From Flavobacterium nitrogenifigens (GTDB lineage: Bacteria; Bacteroidota; Bacteroidia; Flavobacteriales; Flavobacteriaceae), in the NCBI RefSeq assembly GCF_003254565.1, contig NZ_QJRI01000179.1:62001-126000 (forward strand): a stretch of DNA of 64,000 nucleotides, in the 5' to 3' direction. Below, in pieces: positions 18,898 to 28,113 of the stretch (position 1 is the stretch's first letter; the number at the start of each line of letters is the position of its first letter). Position numbers and translations under genes: made by a program. The notes under the pieces were generated by a model. That model saw nothing but the letters and a program-made list of their open reading frames with translations. It was not told the DNA's origin and did no database searches.

Positions 18898-20415
18898 CTA
18901 TTCAGATGCTTTTTTAATTTTTTCGAGCAGATATTCTTTTCCTACAATTTCAGAACAGGTTATAACCGCTCCAACCGTAACTCCCAAGACACCGTGCATG
19001 TTGATACTTTGGCCTGTAAGATAAAGATTTTCTACCTTAGTTTTAGTAGGAATCATAGTTTTCATCGGATTATTTGAATCTTTAACATATCCGTACATAT
19101 TTCCGCCGTCTCCACCAATGTAATCGCGATATGAAAGCGGAGTAGAACTATGAACCGATTTAATACATTCTTTTATTCCAGGGAATTTTTTTTCGATTTC
19201 TGCTAAGAATTTTGTTGCTTTTTTCGCTTTGAAATCCTCATAACTTTCTCCACGGTCATTTTCTTCAAAAGTGGTGTTGAAAGTATTTTCCCAAGCTTTA
19301 ACATCATCATATTTCATATAAGTCAAAAACGTCATTCCGTCTGCCCATTCTTCATCTTTTTTTGAGGGACTCATAGAAGCCATAAAAGTTTTTGGCCATG
19401 AATTTTCATCATATTCATAAGCGGTCCAAACATCATCAGCATTTTTAAAATGATAATAATTGTGATTGATGTATTTAAAAGTTTTAGGCTTAAAGACGAT
19501 ATACAAGCTGAAAGCAGAAAGTACACTTTCCAGATTTTGAATTCTATTGAAAAATGGTTTTCTGAAATTTTCCTGACCCGCCATTTTCAAAGTCGTTTTT
19601 GGTTCGATGTTCGAAATAAAATACGTTCCAGAAACTTCGGTTCCGTCTTTTATTTGTACCGAATGTACCTTTTGGTTTTCGACTTCGATTTTTGTGACTT
19701 CTTTGTGTTTGAAAAACTCTCCACCATATTTTTTAAGCTGTTTCAGCAATTGTTTGGTAATCTGACTTCCGCCATTTACGCAACGCCATGAACTTTCGAT
19801 ATACGAATTTACGACAAGCGCATGAACGTAAAAAGGCGATTTATCCGGAATTCCAGCATATAGAAAATTGGATCCCGCCAGAACTGCTTTTAGTTTTTCA
19901 TTTTCAGTAAAAGAATCGATGGTTTCTTTCGCGTTAAGCGCTAAAATTTCATCATCATATTTTCCTTCAGATTCTAGATTGTAAAGCGGGAATGTTTTGC
20001 AGACCGTTTTTATTTTCTGGCAGTATTGTTTGAGATTTTCTTTTTCCTCAGGAAAGCATTTTGTCAGTTGCTGAATGAAATTTTCGAAACCTTGCGCATG
20101 CGGATATTCGGTTTTATCATCATCAAAAGAAATAATATCAAAACCATTTTCGTCCATTTTCTTTAGATTCAAATGATCCATTATTCCGATATATTTGAAA
20201 TACTGGTGAAGATTTTGGCCTTCGCCTAAGCCTCCGATATAATGAATTCCTGTATCAAAAATGGTTTTGTCTCTTACGAAAGTCTGTAGATTTCCGCCAT
20301 ATTGATTGTTTTTTTCGAGTACACAAACGCTGTAGCCTTCTTTTGCCAGAATAACAGCAGAAACCAATCCGCCTAAACCGGAGCCAATTACAACTACATC
20401 GTACTGTTTTTTCAT
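18898..20415 (-). CDS. Phytoene-desaturase-like FAD oxidoreductase
   Basis: 505 aa. The N-terminus holds the dinucleotide-binding motif VVIGSGLGGLVSAVILAKEG with an acidic end (VLEKNNQYGGNLQTF). The C-terminus has the conserved NLYLTGQSINMHGVLGVTVGA flavin-contact segment typical of CrtI/carotenoid-isomerase-like enzymes. Such proteins desaturate or isomerise conjugated polyenes, which suits a pigment pathway, although genuine carotenoid synthesis genes (crtB, crtE) are absent here. Its start overlaps the stop of the exporter fusion gene (ATGA), so translation is probably coupled. Confidence 0.86.
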   Translation of the reverse strand: MKKQYDVVVIGSGLGGLVSAVILAKEGYSVCVLEKNNQYGGNLQTFVRDKTIFDTGIHYIGGLGEGQNLHQYFKYIGIMDHLNLKKMDENGFDIISFDDDKTEYPHAQGFENFIQQLTKCFPEEKENLKQYCQKIKTVCKTFPLYNLESEGKYDDEILALNAKETIDSFTENEKLKAVLAGSNFLYAGIPDKSPFYVHALVVNSYIESSWRCVNGGSQITKQLLKQLKKYGGEFFKHKEVTKIEVENQKVHSVQIKDGTEVSGTYFISNIEPKTTLKMAGQENFRKPFFNRIQNLESVLSAFSLYIVFKPKTFKYINHNYYHFKNADDVWTAYEYDENSWPKTFMASMSPSKKDEEWADGMTFLTYMKYDDVKAWENTFNTTFEENDRGESYEDFKAKKATKFLAEIEKKFPGIKECIKSVHSSTPLSYRDYIGGDGGNMYGYVKDSNNPMKTMIPTKTKVENLYLTGQSINMHGVLGVTVGAVITCSEIVGKEYLLEKIKKASE

Positions 20416-23400
20416 CCTTTTTTCTTTAAAACAAGTAAAGCATTTTCTTCAGAAACAATTTCAAAATCTTCAAATTGATTTCTTAAACGGGAACAATTCA
20501 CTAAAATTATAGAAGCAACATTCGGAATTGTTTTTTCGATTTCATCGTGATAACTTTCGTCAGAAATTAAAAGTATATCGTAATGATTTTTAGTCGCTGA
20601 CTCTAGATTCTCGAGATAAAATATTTTTCTTTTTGTAACGATATAATTCGTTTTGGCAACCAGCAGTTTTTCTTCATCATTTATAAAAGAAGCAATTTTT
20701 CGCTGTGGTTCTTGTAGAGTAAGCAAAACATCCAGTTGTCCGTAATCATTTCCTAAATGAAGGATTTTTGCTTTCGGCGGAATGTGTTTGTTTAAATTAT
20801 AATAGATTTCCAGATTCTGTTTCAAATCCTTTTTCACGCTATTTCCAACTTCGATTTCTTTATAATCGTAACTGTTAATTAGCATTGTTTTGAAATAATC
20901 TGGTCCTTCAAGTTCTTGTCTAATTTTGCGATATTCTGCTTTAAAGAACGAACTGATTTGTTTGGTTTTTTCGGCATAATTAGTTCCAAACGAAAGATCA
21001 TCAGGAGCAATTCTTTCTAAAATAGTAACCGTCAATTTTCCGTGATGAATTACAAAATCGCCTTTCGGAATCAATTCTGAAGCTCCATGAATTACCACAG
21101 GAATAATGTCAATTTTAAATTCTTCGGCAAGGAAAAAAGCACCTTTGTGGAATCTTTTTATAACATTACTTTCTGATCGTGTTCCTTCTGGAAAAACCAT
21201 TAAAGAATAACCTTGTTCTACTTTTTTGCGTAAATGTTCAACACCACCTTCAAGACCTTCAGAAACAGGATAAAAACCTGCTTTTCTTACAACACCGCCA
21301 AAAATAGGAGAGTTGTAAACCCAGTCGCTTACCAAGAAAATGATTTTCGGGCTTAACATTCCGATTGAAAGAATATCTAGAAATGAAGAATGATTGGCAA
21401 TAATTATGGCTGGTTTCTCGAAAGTTTCATTGAAATTATTAATGACTTTTTTGCGAATAAAAGGATTTGAATACAATACCGATTTCATGAATTTTGAAAT
21501 CACATATCGGAAAGCTTTCATTTTTGATTTTTTGCTGAAAGGCAAAATCGGCATAATGGTAAAACTGAAAATCGACATTACGATGCCGCCCAAACCATAA
21601 TAAGCAAATGAAATTACACCATGAATAAATGTTCGTAATTGAAAAGGCGGATTTCCTTTTTTGGGACGATTCGATAAAAACAGCTTAAATAAAATCGGAT
21701 AGAAGATAAACGTAATAATCAGCGCGGCAAAAACTCCAATTAATGAAACCAGCGAAATGGAAGTAAGCGCAGGATGTTTGGCAAAAATCATTGCGCCAAT
21801 TCCTAAGATAGTTGTGATAACCGCCAGAATAATTGACGTTCTGTAAATGGCAATTTCGTTAACACCATTGGTGTATTCTTTTTGCAAGGCACTGGTCATG
21901 AAAATACTAAAATCGACTCCGTGACCAAAAATCAAGGTGCAGACAATCATACTGAAAATGTTCATCTGAATGCCAAAAATGCCCATAATTCCAGCCGTTA
22001 CAATTCCAGTCAAGGCAATCGGAATACAGCTTATAATTACCAATTCGATTCTTCGGAAAAAGAAAAACAGAATTAGAATTACGGCTACAAAAGAATAGTT
22101 TACGAGAGAATTAAAATCGGTTTTTAAAGTGCTAAAAAACGTTTCGTTCATCTGCTGACGGTCAATGGCAATTATGTTTTCTTTTGCCGAAGCCGATTTT
22201 ACAAAAGTATCTCTTTGTTCTGGTGATACTTTTACTAAAGTTGAAACGGTGTAAAAACCATTTTTCTCTGTGATGAATTCTTGTAATTGAAGCGCTTTGA
22301 TTTTTAAAAACTCATTTGACGAAACAGGCTTAAAGTCAAAATCTAAATGATCAAAAAACAGATTGTATGTTGTGGGTTTAAAGCCAAGCTTAGAACCTTC
22401 GGCAATTAATTCTGATTTTATGAATTCTTTTTTCTGAGAAGTCCAAAACGAATTCCATTTTTTAATTTTTTCAATTTGAGCTTGTTGCGAAAGAACAATT
22501 CCGCCAACTGAACTAAAGTTTAGAATTTTGTTCTGCTGTTTTTCTGTAGATAAATCATCAAAAAGTTTACTGTTATGCTGTAAAGCTTCTTCCATGGTTT
22601 TTCCGTAAGAAGCGACATAAATCGTTTTGGAAGTTAAACTCGTGCTTTCTTCCAATTGTTTTTCGGCAGCTTTAATTTCTTTCGGAATAAAATTTAGTTG
22701 CGATAAATCGTTATTGAAACCAACATCATTATAAGTAAAACAGCAAATAATAGTAATGATAACGCAAAGTCCGATTAAGATTTTATTATTGTGAAAAGAA
22801 AAATGAGCCATTTTATCGATCACATTTTTCTTGTGCTCAGCTGGGTTTTCTGTTGGTTTGTACAAATGTGGAACAATCAAAAGAGAGAAAACTCCAGTTG
22901 CCATAACGATAACAGCAGCAAAAATTCCGAGGTCATTTAAAGCATCAGATTTCACAAAAAGCAGACATAAAAAAGCAACGGCAGTTGTAGAACTGCTCAT
23001 AATAACTGGCATTGTAATGTCTTTGTACAATGTTTTTACATCGCTATTATGTTTGTAATGCGTGAGAATATGAATAGAATAATCAATTGTAATTCCTAAT
23101 AAAATAGAACCAATTCCTAATGAAATTGCCGAAATCTGTTCTCTCACAAAGTATAAAAAGGCAACCGCAGACAGACCGCCAAAAACGGTCGGCAGAAAAA
23201 TAATAAGCGGAATTAAGACTTTTCGATAAAATAAAATCAGAATCAGCATTAAAGTGAACATCGCGATTGATGTTGTCAAAATAATATCTCCTTTAATCTG
23301 ATTGGCATTGGCAACGGCGATTAAAGCAGAACCAAAATAACTGATAGAAGTTTTTCCTTTAAATTGTGTATTGAGATTTTCTTGAATTGATTTTAGTTTT

Positions 23401-24089
23401 TCAGCAAAAATGGTATTCTTTTCGGTTTCGCTTGACGGAATATTCGAAGTGATAAAAAGCAGTAATTTCTTTTTATCCTTCGTCATTACAAAACCATTTT
23501 CTAGAGTAAAATCGTCTCCAATATTTAACTGCTGTAATTTTTTTAGAGCAATAAAAGAAATCCCAAACGGATCTTGTAGAATAAAATCTTTGGTTATAAA
23601 TCCTGAAGGAGAGATGATTGATTTGTAATTTCCTTGAACGGTTGCTGCAATACTGTCTTTCTGCAATTTCTTTTCTATAGCGACATAATCTTTATCATCT
23701 AGAAAAAGCGGCAGATTATTGTAAACAAAATCAATAGTTTCTTGAATGTTTTCTTCGTCAATTTTCCCTTGAATTCCTGTTATGTATGGTTTGCAAGATT
23801 TAGAAACGCTGTCTGAAAAAACAGTTGCCATTTCTTTCAAATCATCGGCAGAACCATTTTTATCCAAACTGAAAATAACGGTGGTTTTATCGGCAAAGTT
23901 TAACTGTTTTAAGACTTTGGCAGTAACATCTGTTTTATCATTTGTTGGAATAAGTTTGGTGATATCTTCTTCAAACTTCAATCTTGAAGCAAAAAATCCA
24001 AAAACTAGAAGCATCAAAACAGCCAATACAACCGAAAGAGATTTTCTTCGGTTTACAAATAAATGAATGGCGTAGAAGTATTGATGCAT
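20412..24089 (-). CDS. Fusion: MMPL/RND exporter + LPLAT acyltransferase + methyltransferase-like domain
   Basis: About 1225 aa from the chosen ATG (MHQYFYAIHLF). Region 1 (about 1-820) is an RND/MMPL exporter with about 12 helices in two sets, each after a periplasmic loop (SISLGIGSILLGITIDYSIH and MIVCTLIFGHGVDFSIFM are the typical charged helices). Region 2 (about 860-1060) is a PlsC-type acyltransferase with NHSSFLD (Hx4D) and FPEGTRSESN. Region 3 (about 1075-1225) has a Rossmann-like AKILHLGNDYGQLDVLL and FINDEEKLLVA, resembling a degenerate SAM methyltransferase. The frame stays open 45 bases upstream, overlapping an inverted repeat, so 24089 is preferred. Probably exports or finishes the lipid-like pigment at the inner membrane (inference). 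Confidence 0.84.
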   Translation of the reverse strand: MHQYFYAIHLFVNRRKSLSVVLAVLMLLVFGFFASRLKFEEDITKLIPTNDKTDVTAKVLKQLNFADKTTVIFSLDKNGSADDLKEMATVFSDSVSKSCKPYITGIQGKIDEENIQETIDFVYNNLPLFLDDKDYVAIEKKLQKDSIAATVQGNYKSIISPSGFITKDFILQDPFGISFIALKKLQQLNIGDDFTLENGFVMTKDKKKLLLFITSNIPSSETEKNTIFAEKLKSIQENLNTQFKGKTSISYFGSALIAVANANQIKGDIILTTSIAMFTLMLILILFYRKVLIPLIIFLPTVFGGLSAVAFLYFVREQISAISLGIGSILLGITIDYSIHILTHYKHNSDVKTLYKDITMPVIMSSSTTAVAFLCLLFVKSDALNDLGIFAAVIVMATGVFSLLIVPHLYKPTENPAEHKKNVIDKMAHFSFHNNKILIGLCVIITIICCFTYNDVGFNNDLSQLNFIPKEIKAAEKQLEESTSLTSKTIYVASYGKTMEEALQHNSKLFDDLSTEKQQNKILNFSSVGGIVLSQQAQIEKIKKWNSFWTSQKKEFIKSELIAEGSKLGFKPTTYNLFFDHLDFDFKPVSSNEFLKIKALQLQEFITEKNGFYTVSTLVKVSPEQRDTFVKSASAKENIIAIDRQQMNETFFSTLKTDFNSLVNYSFVAVILILFFFFRRIELVIISCIPIALTGIVTAGIMGIFGIQMNIFSMIVCTLIFGHGVDFSIFMTSALQKEYTNGVNEIAIYRTSIILAVITTILGIGAMIFAKHPALTSISLVSLIGVFAALIITFIFYPILFKLFLSNRPKKGNPPFQLRTFIHGVISFAYYGLGGIVMSIFSFTIMPILPFSKKSKMKAFRYVISKFMKSVLYSNPFIRKKVINNFNETFEKPAIIIANHSSFLDILSIGMLSPKIIFLVSDWVYNSPIFGGVVRKAGFYPVSEGLEGGVEHLRKKVEQGYSLMVFPEGTRSESNVIKRFHKGAFFLAEEFKIDIIPVVIHGASELIPKGDFVIHHGKLTVTILERIAPDDLSFGTNYAEKTKQISSFFKAEYRKIRQELEGPDYFKTMLINSYDYKEIEVGNSVKKDLKQNLEIYYNLNKHIPPKAKILHLGNDYGQLDVLLTLQEPQRKIASFINDEEKLLVAKTNYIVTKRKIFYLENLESATKNHYDILLISDESYHDEIEKTIPNVASIILVNCSRLRNQFEDFEIVSEENALLVLKKKG

Positions 24090-24110
24090 GATTGTTTTAT
24101 AAAGTTTTTT

Positions 24111-24168
24111 GCCACGAATTTCACAAATTTCCACGAATTAATTTGTGTTAATTGGTGAAATTCGTGGC
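24111..24168. repeat. GCCACGAATT-family inverted repeat
   Basis: Perfect 14-bp arms GCCACGAATTTCAC (24111-24124) and complement (24155-24168), with further internal similarity. It lies between the GT2 gene and the exporter fusion and may form a hairpin in the transcript. Same family as the elements near 42169, 52336 and 56029. Confidence 0.85.
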
Positions 24169-24184
24169 GAAAATAAATAGATTT

Positions 24185-25354
24185 TTATTCGATGCGTTTC
24201 TTGGTAAAAGCCGTTAAAAGCAAATAACTTATAAGACCAACTGATAGCGCTGAAACGGTTGCTAAAATAAGACTTCCTACGATATATTGTGTAGCATTTT
24301 TTTGAATATCGTCGAGGGTAATTGAACTGTCTAAAACCAGTGGCGTGTCGCTGGTCACAAAAATACTCCCAACTTGTAGCGAAGCGTAAACAATAAACGG
24401 AATAAAAGGCGGAAAACTTACGTTTGAAGTAAGATAAGCAATGACTTTGTTGAGTCTGAACAAGGCAGCAAAAGTAAAAAGCAATATGGTTTGAAATCCC
24501 CAAAAAGGCGAAAGTCCGATAAAAATACCTAGAGCAATTGCAGCCGATTTTTTAAAATTAGAATCGTTGCTTTCTAAAATATCTTCTAGAAAGAATTTTT
24601 TAAAACCTTTTTTTTTTGCTCTTCTAAAAAAATCTCTTGGCTTTATATACAGCAAAGCATTGGTCACCAAAACCGTATTTAAAATACTGATTCGGGTAAA
24701 ATCTTGAAACGGTCGAAAATGCGAAACCCTTTCAGCAGGATCGTATAAAACCTGAATCGGAATATTTTTTACCACAATTCCTTTCCAAGCGGCACGCACG
24801 ATAACTTCAATTTCAAATTCAAATTTATTGGTATAAAAACGTTTTGGAAGCAAACGAAGCGGATACAATCTAAATCCAGATTGTGTGTCGTCTAGTTTAA
24901 TTCCGGTTTCAAACTTGAACCAGAAATTAGAAAACTTGTTGCCAAAACTACTTTTCTTCGGAACATTTTCCTGAGTCATATTTCGGCTTCCAATCAAAAG
25001 AGCGTTCGGCTCATCTTGAATTGCTTCTAAAAAAACAGGAATATCTGCAGCAAAATGCTGACCATCAGAATCGATTGTAATGGCATATTCAAAATCCAAT
25101 TCCAATGCTTTTCTAAATCCGTTTCTCAGCGCTCTTCCTTTTCCTAAATTTTTAGGATGATGAATTTGAGTCAGCTGCGAATATGATTTTAGAATTTCGC
25201 TCGTAGAATCAGTCGAACCGTCATTGACAATAATAACATTTGTGGTGAAATCTAAAATAGAATCCAATACTTTTTTCAGCGTTTTTTGATTATTGTACGT
25301 AGGTACAATAACGCAAAAGTTGGTCGAACTAAGTAATTCTTGCTGTGATTTCAT
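24185..25354 (-). CDS. GT2 glycosyltransferase with C-terminal DUF2062 membrane domain
   Basis: 389 aa. The N-terminal GT-A domain has IVPTYNNQKTLKKVLDSI, VNDGSTDST and the metal-binding DSDG (YAITIDSDGQHFA), like dolichol-phosphate sugar transferases. From about residue 265 a DUF2062 domain with two or three helices follows (AIALGIFIGLSPFWGFQTIL). Aryl-polyene clusters of other bacteria also carry GT2 genes. A membrane-bound sugar transfer linked to pigment or envelope lipid is plausible; donor and acceptor are unknown. It starts 16 bases after the upstream 161-aa gene's stop, in the same operon. Confidence 0.86.
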   Translation of the reverse strand: MKSQQELLSSTNFCVIVPTYNNQKTLKKVLDSILDFTTNVIIVNDGSTDSTSEILKSYSQLTQIHHPKNLGKGRALRNGFRKALELDFEYAITIDSDGQHFAADIPVFLEAIQDEPNALLIGSRNMTQENVPKKSSFGNKFSNFWFKFETGIKLDDTQSGFRLYPLRLLPKRFYTNKFEFEIEVIVRAAWKGIVVKNIPIQVLYDPAERVSHFRPFQDFTRISILNTVLVTNALLYIKPRDFFRRAKKKGFKKFFLEDILESNDSNFKKSAAIALGIFIGLSPFWGFQTILLFTFAALFRLNKVIAYLTSNVSFPPFIPFIVYASLQVGSIFVTSDTPLVLDSSITLDDIQKNATQYIVGSLILATVSALSVGLISYLLLTAFTKKRIE

Positions 25355-25370
25355 GAGGTGTTTTTTGAGC

Positions 25371-25856
25371 TTACTTCACGAATTGCTTCTCTTTTTCAGA
25401 GAAACTTTTAGATTGTAAAACAAAGTCTTTAAGATAATCTTTCAAAGCCGCGCCTTGCGAAGCATAATACGCCGTTATGAATTTCTTATCGTCTTTAATG
25501 TTTTTCTTGTAGCCTGTAATACTAGGAACATCTTCCTGAACACTCAATCGGATCATTCGCATTTCTATATTACTTGGATCACTTTTTATGGTTGCCTCGA
25601 GCAATTTTGCGCCTTCTTTAAAACGATCCATTTTCTGGCTCAATTTCTTTTCAAATTTAGAATCCAATAAAATAGAAGCCGCTTTATATGCTACTAAAAT
25701 TTTATCATCATTACTTGAAACTCCAGAAAGTTTGGCTACAAACTCTTTGGCATTGTTTTCTGATTTTGCTACGTCAGAATACATTTTCCGGATCGAAGCC
25801 AAATCTGGCGTTCCAGCAAAACTTACCCATAAAAGTAATGTCAGTAACAGTTTCAT
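25371..25856 (-). CDS. Small exported helical protein of unknown function
   Basis: 161 aa with a short signal peptide (MKLLLTLLLWVSFAGT), then a mostly helical, Lys-rich body (KKLSQKMDRFKEGAKLLEAT, then DPSNIEMRMIRLSVQEDVPS, which hints at a TPR-like pair). No family recognised. It sits 2 bases after the dehydratase stop codon and 16 bases before the GT2 gene, so it is an integral member of the pigment operon and probably acts in the periplasm. Confidence 0.68.
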   Translation of the reverse strand: MKLLLTLLLWVSFAGTPDLASIRKMYSDVAKSENNAKEFVAKLSGVSSNDDKILVAYKAASILLDSKFEKKLSQKMDRFKEGAKLLEATIKSDPSNIEMRMIRLSVQEDVPSITGYKKNIKDDKKFITAYYASQGAALKDYLKDFVLQSKSFSEKEKQFVK

Positions 25857-25858
25857 AA

Positions 25859-26230
25859 TTATATTTTTTTGTACACATTGCTCAATTTAAGAGCAGTTGT
25901 GTCGTTAAAGTAAGTCGTGTTTTTCACTTTTACCAAACCGTCTTCAGTAGTCGTAATGTCAAGTTCCAATCGCAATTTTGGAGTAACCTCAGGGTTGATT
26001 AATGCCATAAATTTCACATTTGCCAAAGACTGAATCATCAGCGAACTTTTGGTAATAGATTCAGTCAGTTCTTTGATAATCTGAATCATACAAACACCAG
26101 GCATAATAGGATTTCCAGGGAAATGCCCTTTAAAAACCTCATGTTTTTCGTTGACTAAAATTGTAATAGTATATTTTGAATCAGATATTTTTTCTTCTGA
26201 TAGTATTTTATAAAAATCTTGTAAAATCAT
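25859..26230 (-). CDS. FabZ-like hot-dog 3-hydroxyacyl-ACP dehydratase (ApeI-like)
   Basis: About 123 aa from ATG at 26230 (MILQDFYKILSEE); a TTG 15 bases upstream would overlap the previous gene. It has the dehydratase core FKGHFPGNPIMPGVCMIQII with the catalytic His. The usual Glu of EAMAQ is not obvious in the following helix (IIKEL), so the active site is somewhat divergent. It would remove water from 3-hydroxyacyl-ACP to give the conjugated double bonds of the polyene. Functional analogue of ApeI in aryl-polyene systems (family inference). Begins 4 bases after the beta-barrel gene's stop. Confidence 0.83.
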   Translation of the reverse strand: MILQDFYKILSEEKISDSKYTITILVNEKHEVFKGHFPGNPIMPGVCMIQIIKELTESITKSSLMIQSLANVKFMALINPEVTPKLRLELDITTTEDGLVKVKNTTYFNDTTALKLSNVYKKI

Positions 26231-26234
26231 ATTT

Positions 26235-26846
26235 TTATTTTCCAAATGAATAGGAAACCCCTAACTGAAAATTAATATTTGTGTTATAGTCTCCAAATAA
26301 ATAATAATTATTGGAGTCGTTTTGATAATAATCGCTGCTTAAAACATCAAGCAGACCTTTTTTAAATCGTGCTTCAAATGTCAAACCATAAGGTAGGGCA
26401 TAGGCAACTCCTAAAACGAAACCAAGATCATTTTGCGCTTTTCTAACAGCAAGATTATCATTCAATAATATATCTAATGTTGGTCCAGCTTGAAACTGAA
26501 TTCCTTGTGGCAGAGTAAACTTATTTATTACAGAAAGAGACAGATAATTTATATCAAGATCTAAATGTTCTACTTTATTTGTCTGTGTATTTTCATCAAA
26601 ATAATTTCGCGCTACATTATTAGAACCTTGTCTGCTGTAATTAATCTCTGGCTGAAGGGCGTAAACTTTTGTAATTTTAATTTCTGTAAAACCACCGGCA
26701 TAAAAATCAGTTTTATAATCGGCATGCATTTCAGAAATCGTCGAAAAACTAAATCCAGCTCTTAAACCTGGCTTAACGGTTACTTGGGCTTGTATGTTGA
26801 ATACTGTAAAAAAGACAGCAATTAATAATACTACTTTTTTGCTCAT
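26235..26846 (-). CDS. Outer-membrane beta-barrel protein (copy 2 of a tandem pair)
   Basis: 203 aa: signal peptide ending in IQAQ, then alternating amphipathic strands (VKPGLRAGFSFSTIS, FYAGGFTEIKITKVYALQPEI, NYSRQGSNN, LGVSYSFGK with terminal aromatic/basic residue). This is the small PorT/OmpA-like 'outer membrane beta-barrel' fold common in Flavobacteria. It is clearly paralogous to the next gene upstream (same SPGLR/KPGLR start, PEINYSRQG core and FEARFKKGL/FEARLKQGL segment), 6 bases away, so a tandem duplication. Possible role: outer-membrane site or pore for pigment delivery. Confidence 0.85.
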   Translation of the reverse strand: MSKKVVLLIAVFFTVFNIQAQVTVKPGLRAGFSFSTISEMHADYKTDFYAGGFTEIKITKVYALQPEINYSRQGSNNVARNYFDENTQTNKVEHLDLDINYLSLSVINKFTLPQGIQFQAGPTLDILLNDNLAVRKAQNDLGFVLGVAYALPYGLTFEARFKKGLLDVLSSDYYQNDSNNYYLFGDYNTNINFQLGVSYSFGK

Positions 26847-26852
26847 GCTTTT

Positions 26853-27440
26853 TTATTTTGTTTTGAATGTATAGCTAATGCCAAGTTGGAAAACTTGGTT
26901 TAAAATTACTTGATCATAATAATAACCATCGTCAATTCCATCATAGCCATAAATATCAATTAATCCTTGTTTAAGTCGAGCTTCAAAAGTTAAACCATTT
27001 GGTAAAGTATAACCAAGACCTCCAACAAATGAAAGATCAAAATCTTCGGGATTCGTATTTACATAATTATCACTAACTTTTAAATCTAAAGAAGGACCTG
27101 CCAATAGATGAAAACCTCCGCCACCAAAATTAAATTTTGCAACCGCTCCCAGTGTTACATAATTCAACTCATACTTTTCGGTATAATAACGACCGTTTTC
27201 AAAATATCTTCCTTCATCACCTTGTCTTGAATAATTTATTTCTGGCTGAACAGAGAAAAATTTATTGAATTTAATATTTACCAATCCACCAAGATAAAAA
27301 TCCGTTTTAGAACTGTTATCATCAATATTGGTCAATGTTGATATATTCAAACCTCCTCTAAGTCCAGGACTAACTTTTACCTGCGCTTCTGCTTGGATTC
27401 CGATTAATAAAACAAATGCAAGTACAACAAATTTTTTCAT
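26853..27440 (-). CDS. Outer-membrane beta-barrel protein (copy 1 of a tandem pair)
   Basis: 195 aa with signal peptide (to IQAEAQ), then eight or so predicted beta-strands (VSPGLRGGLNISTLTN, FYLGGLVNIKFNKFFSVQPE, LAGPSLDLKVS, LGISYTFKTK). Paralogue of the following gene. The stretch 27441-27477 upstream is short, so it probably continues the transcript from the lipoprotein gene. Its exact function is unknown; being inside a pigment operon suggests interaction with flexirubin, which resides in the outer membrane. Confidence 0.84.
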   Translation of the reverse strand: MKKFVVLAFVLLIGIQAEAQVKVSPGLRGGLNISTLTNIDDNSSKTDFYLGGLVNIKFNKFFSVQPEINYSRQGDEGRYFENGRYYTEKYELNYVTLGAVAKFNFGGGGFHLLAGPSLDLKVSDNYVNTNPEDFDLSFVGGLGYTLPNGLTFEARLKQGLIDIYGYDGIDDGYYYDQVILNQVFQLGISYTFKTK

Positions 27441-27477
27441 TTCTAATTGATTTAAAGTTTAGGGTTAGATTAAGCTT

Positions 27478-28113
27478 TTATTCTGATTTGAAATAATTCA
27501 GCTCAATTTTCAATTTAATATTCTGATGAATTATCTGAATCTTTTCAGCAAAAATATTGTTTTCTGAGCTGAAAAGCAGTGTAAATTTTTCTTTTGTTTT
27601 GGAAGCGTGAACGATCTTTTCTAATTTCTGATCTTTTTTGGAGATGAAAATATAATTGTCGCGCTTGCCATCTGCCGATTTATAAATGTCATTTGAAGAG
27701 TTTTCGAATTGCTCCTGAATCAAATATTCTTTCTTTAAAAGCAATCGAAAATCTTCTTTTAAAGTATTGATCAAAATTTTTCGATCTAATTCAGACACAA
27801 TAGAATTGACTTTAAAATCGGTTTCTGAGATTTCAAAATCCATTAATTTATTTCCGAATTCCGTTGTAAAAACTATTCGGTGCGTAGTGTCGTTTATTTT
27901 CTTGGCAATGAAAATTCCAGACAATTCATTTCCGTAAACACTGATATTGGTTTTGTAAACATAATCGGTTTTTGAATCTGTGAAATACGGAACGGTATAA
28001 GACGTTTTATCTAATTTTTTAGGCGTATAATGTTTTGTGACCGAGCCACAAGAAATTAAAACAATTGCCAGGAAGCAATTAATTAGTAAAAACTGAATCG
28101 TCAATTTTTGCAT
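27478..28113 (-). CDS. Pigment-operon lipoprotein
   Basis: 211 aa with a lipobox at the end of the signal (AIVLISCGS, Cys22). The mature part is beta-rich and contains KTDYVYKTNISVYGNELSGI and a C-terminal NIKLKIELNYFKSE. Its start lies 35 bases inside the end of the LolA-like gene, so the two are translationally linked. Aryl-polyene clusters often pair a LolA-like carrier with an outer-membrane lipoprotein that could act as a receptor, as LolB does for LolA. This role is inferred from position. Confidence 0.72.
   Translation of the reverse strand: MQKLTIQFLLINCFLAIVLISCGSVTKHYTPKKLDKTSYTVPYFTDSKTDYVYKTNISVYGNELSGIFIAKKINDTTHRIVFTTEFGNKLMDFEISETDFKVNSIVSELDRKILINTLKEDFRLLLKKEYLIQEQFENSSNDIYKSADGKRDNYIFISKKDQKLEKIVHASKTKEKFTLLFSSENNIFAEKIQIIHQNIKLKIELNYFKSE

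Noticed and set aside
18898..20415. Carotenoid desaturase as evidence of a carotenoid pathway
   Set aside because: No crtB, crtE or crtY-like gene is present; operon context is flexirubin-type pigment.
24090..24134. Longer start for the exporter fusion
   Set aside because: It would translate part of the GCCACGAATT repeat; the ATG at 24089 gives a normal membrane-anchored N-terminus.
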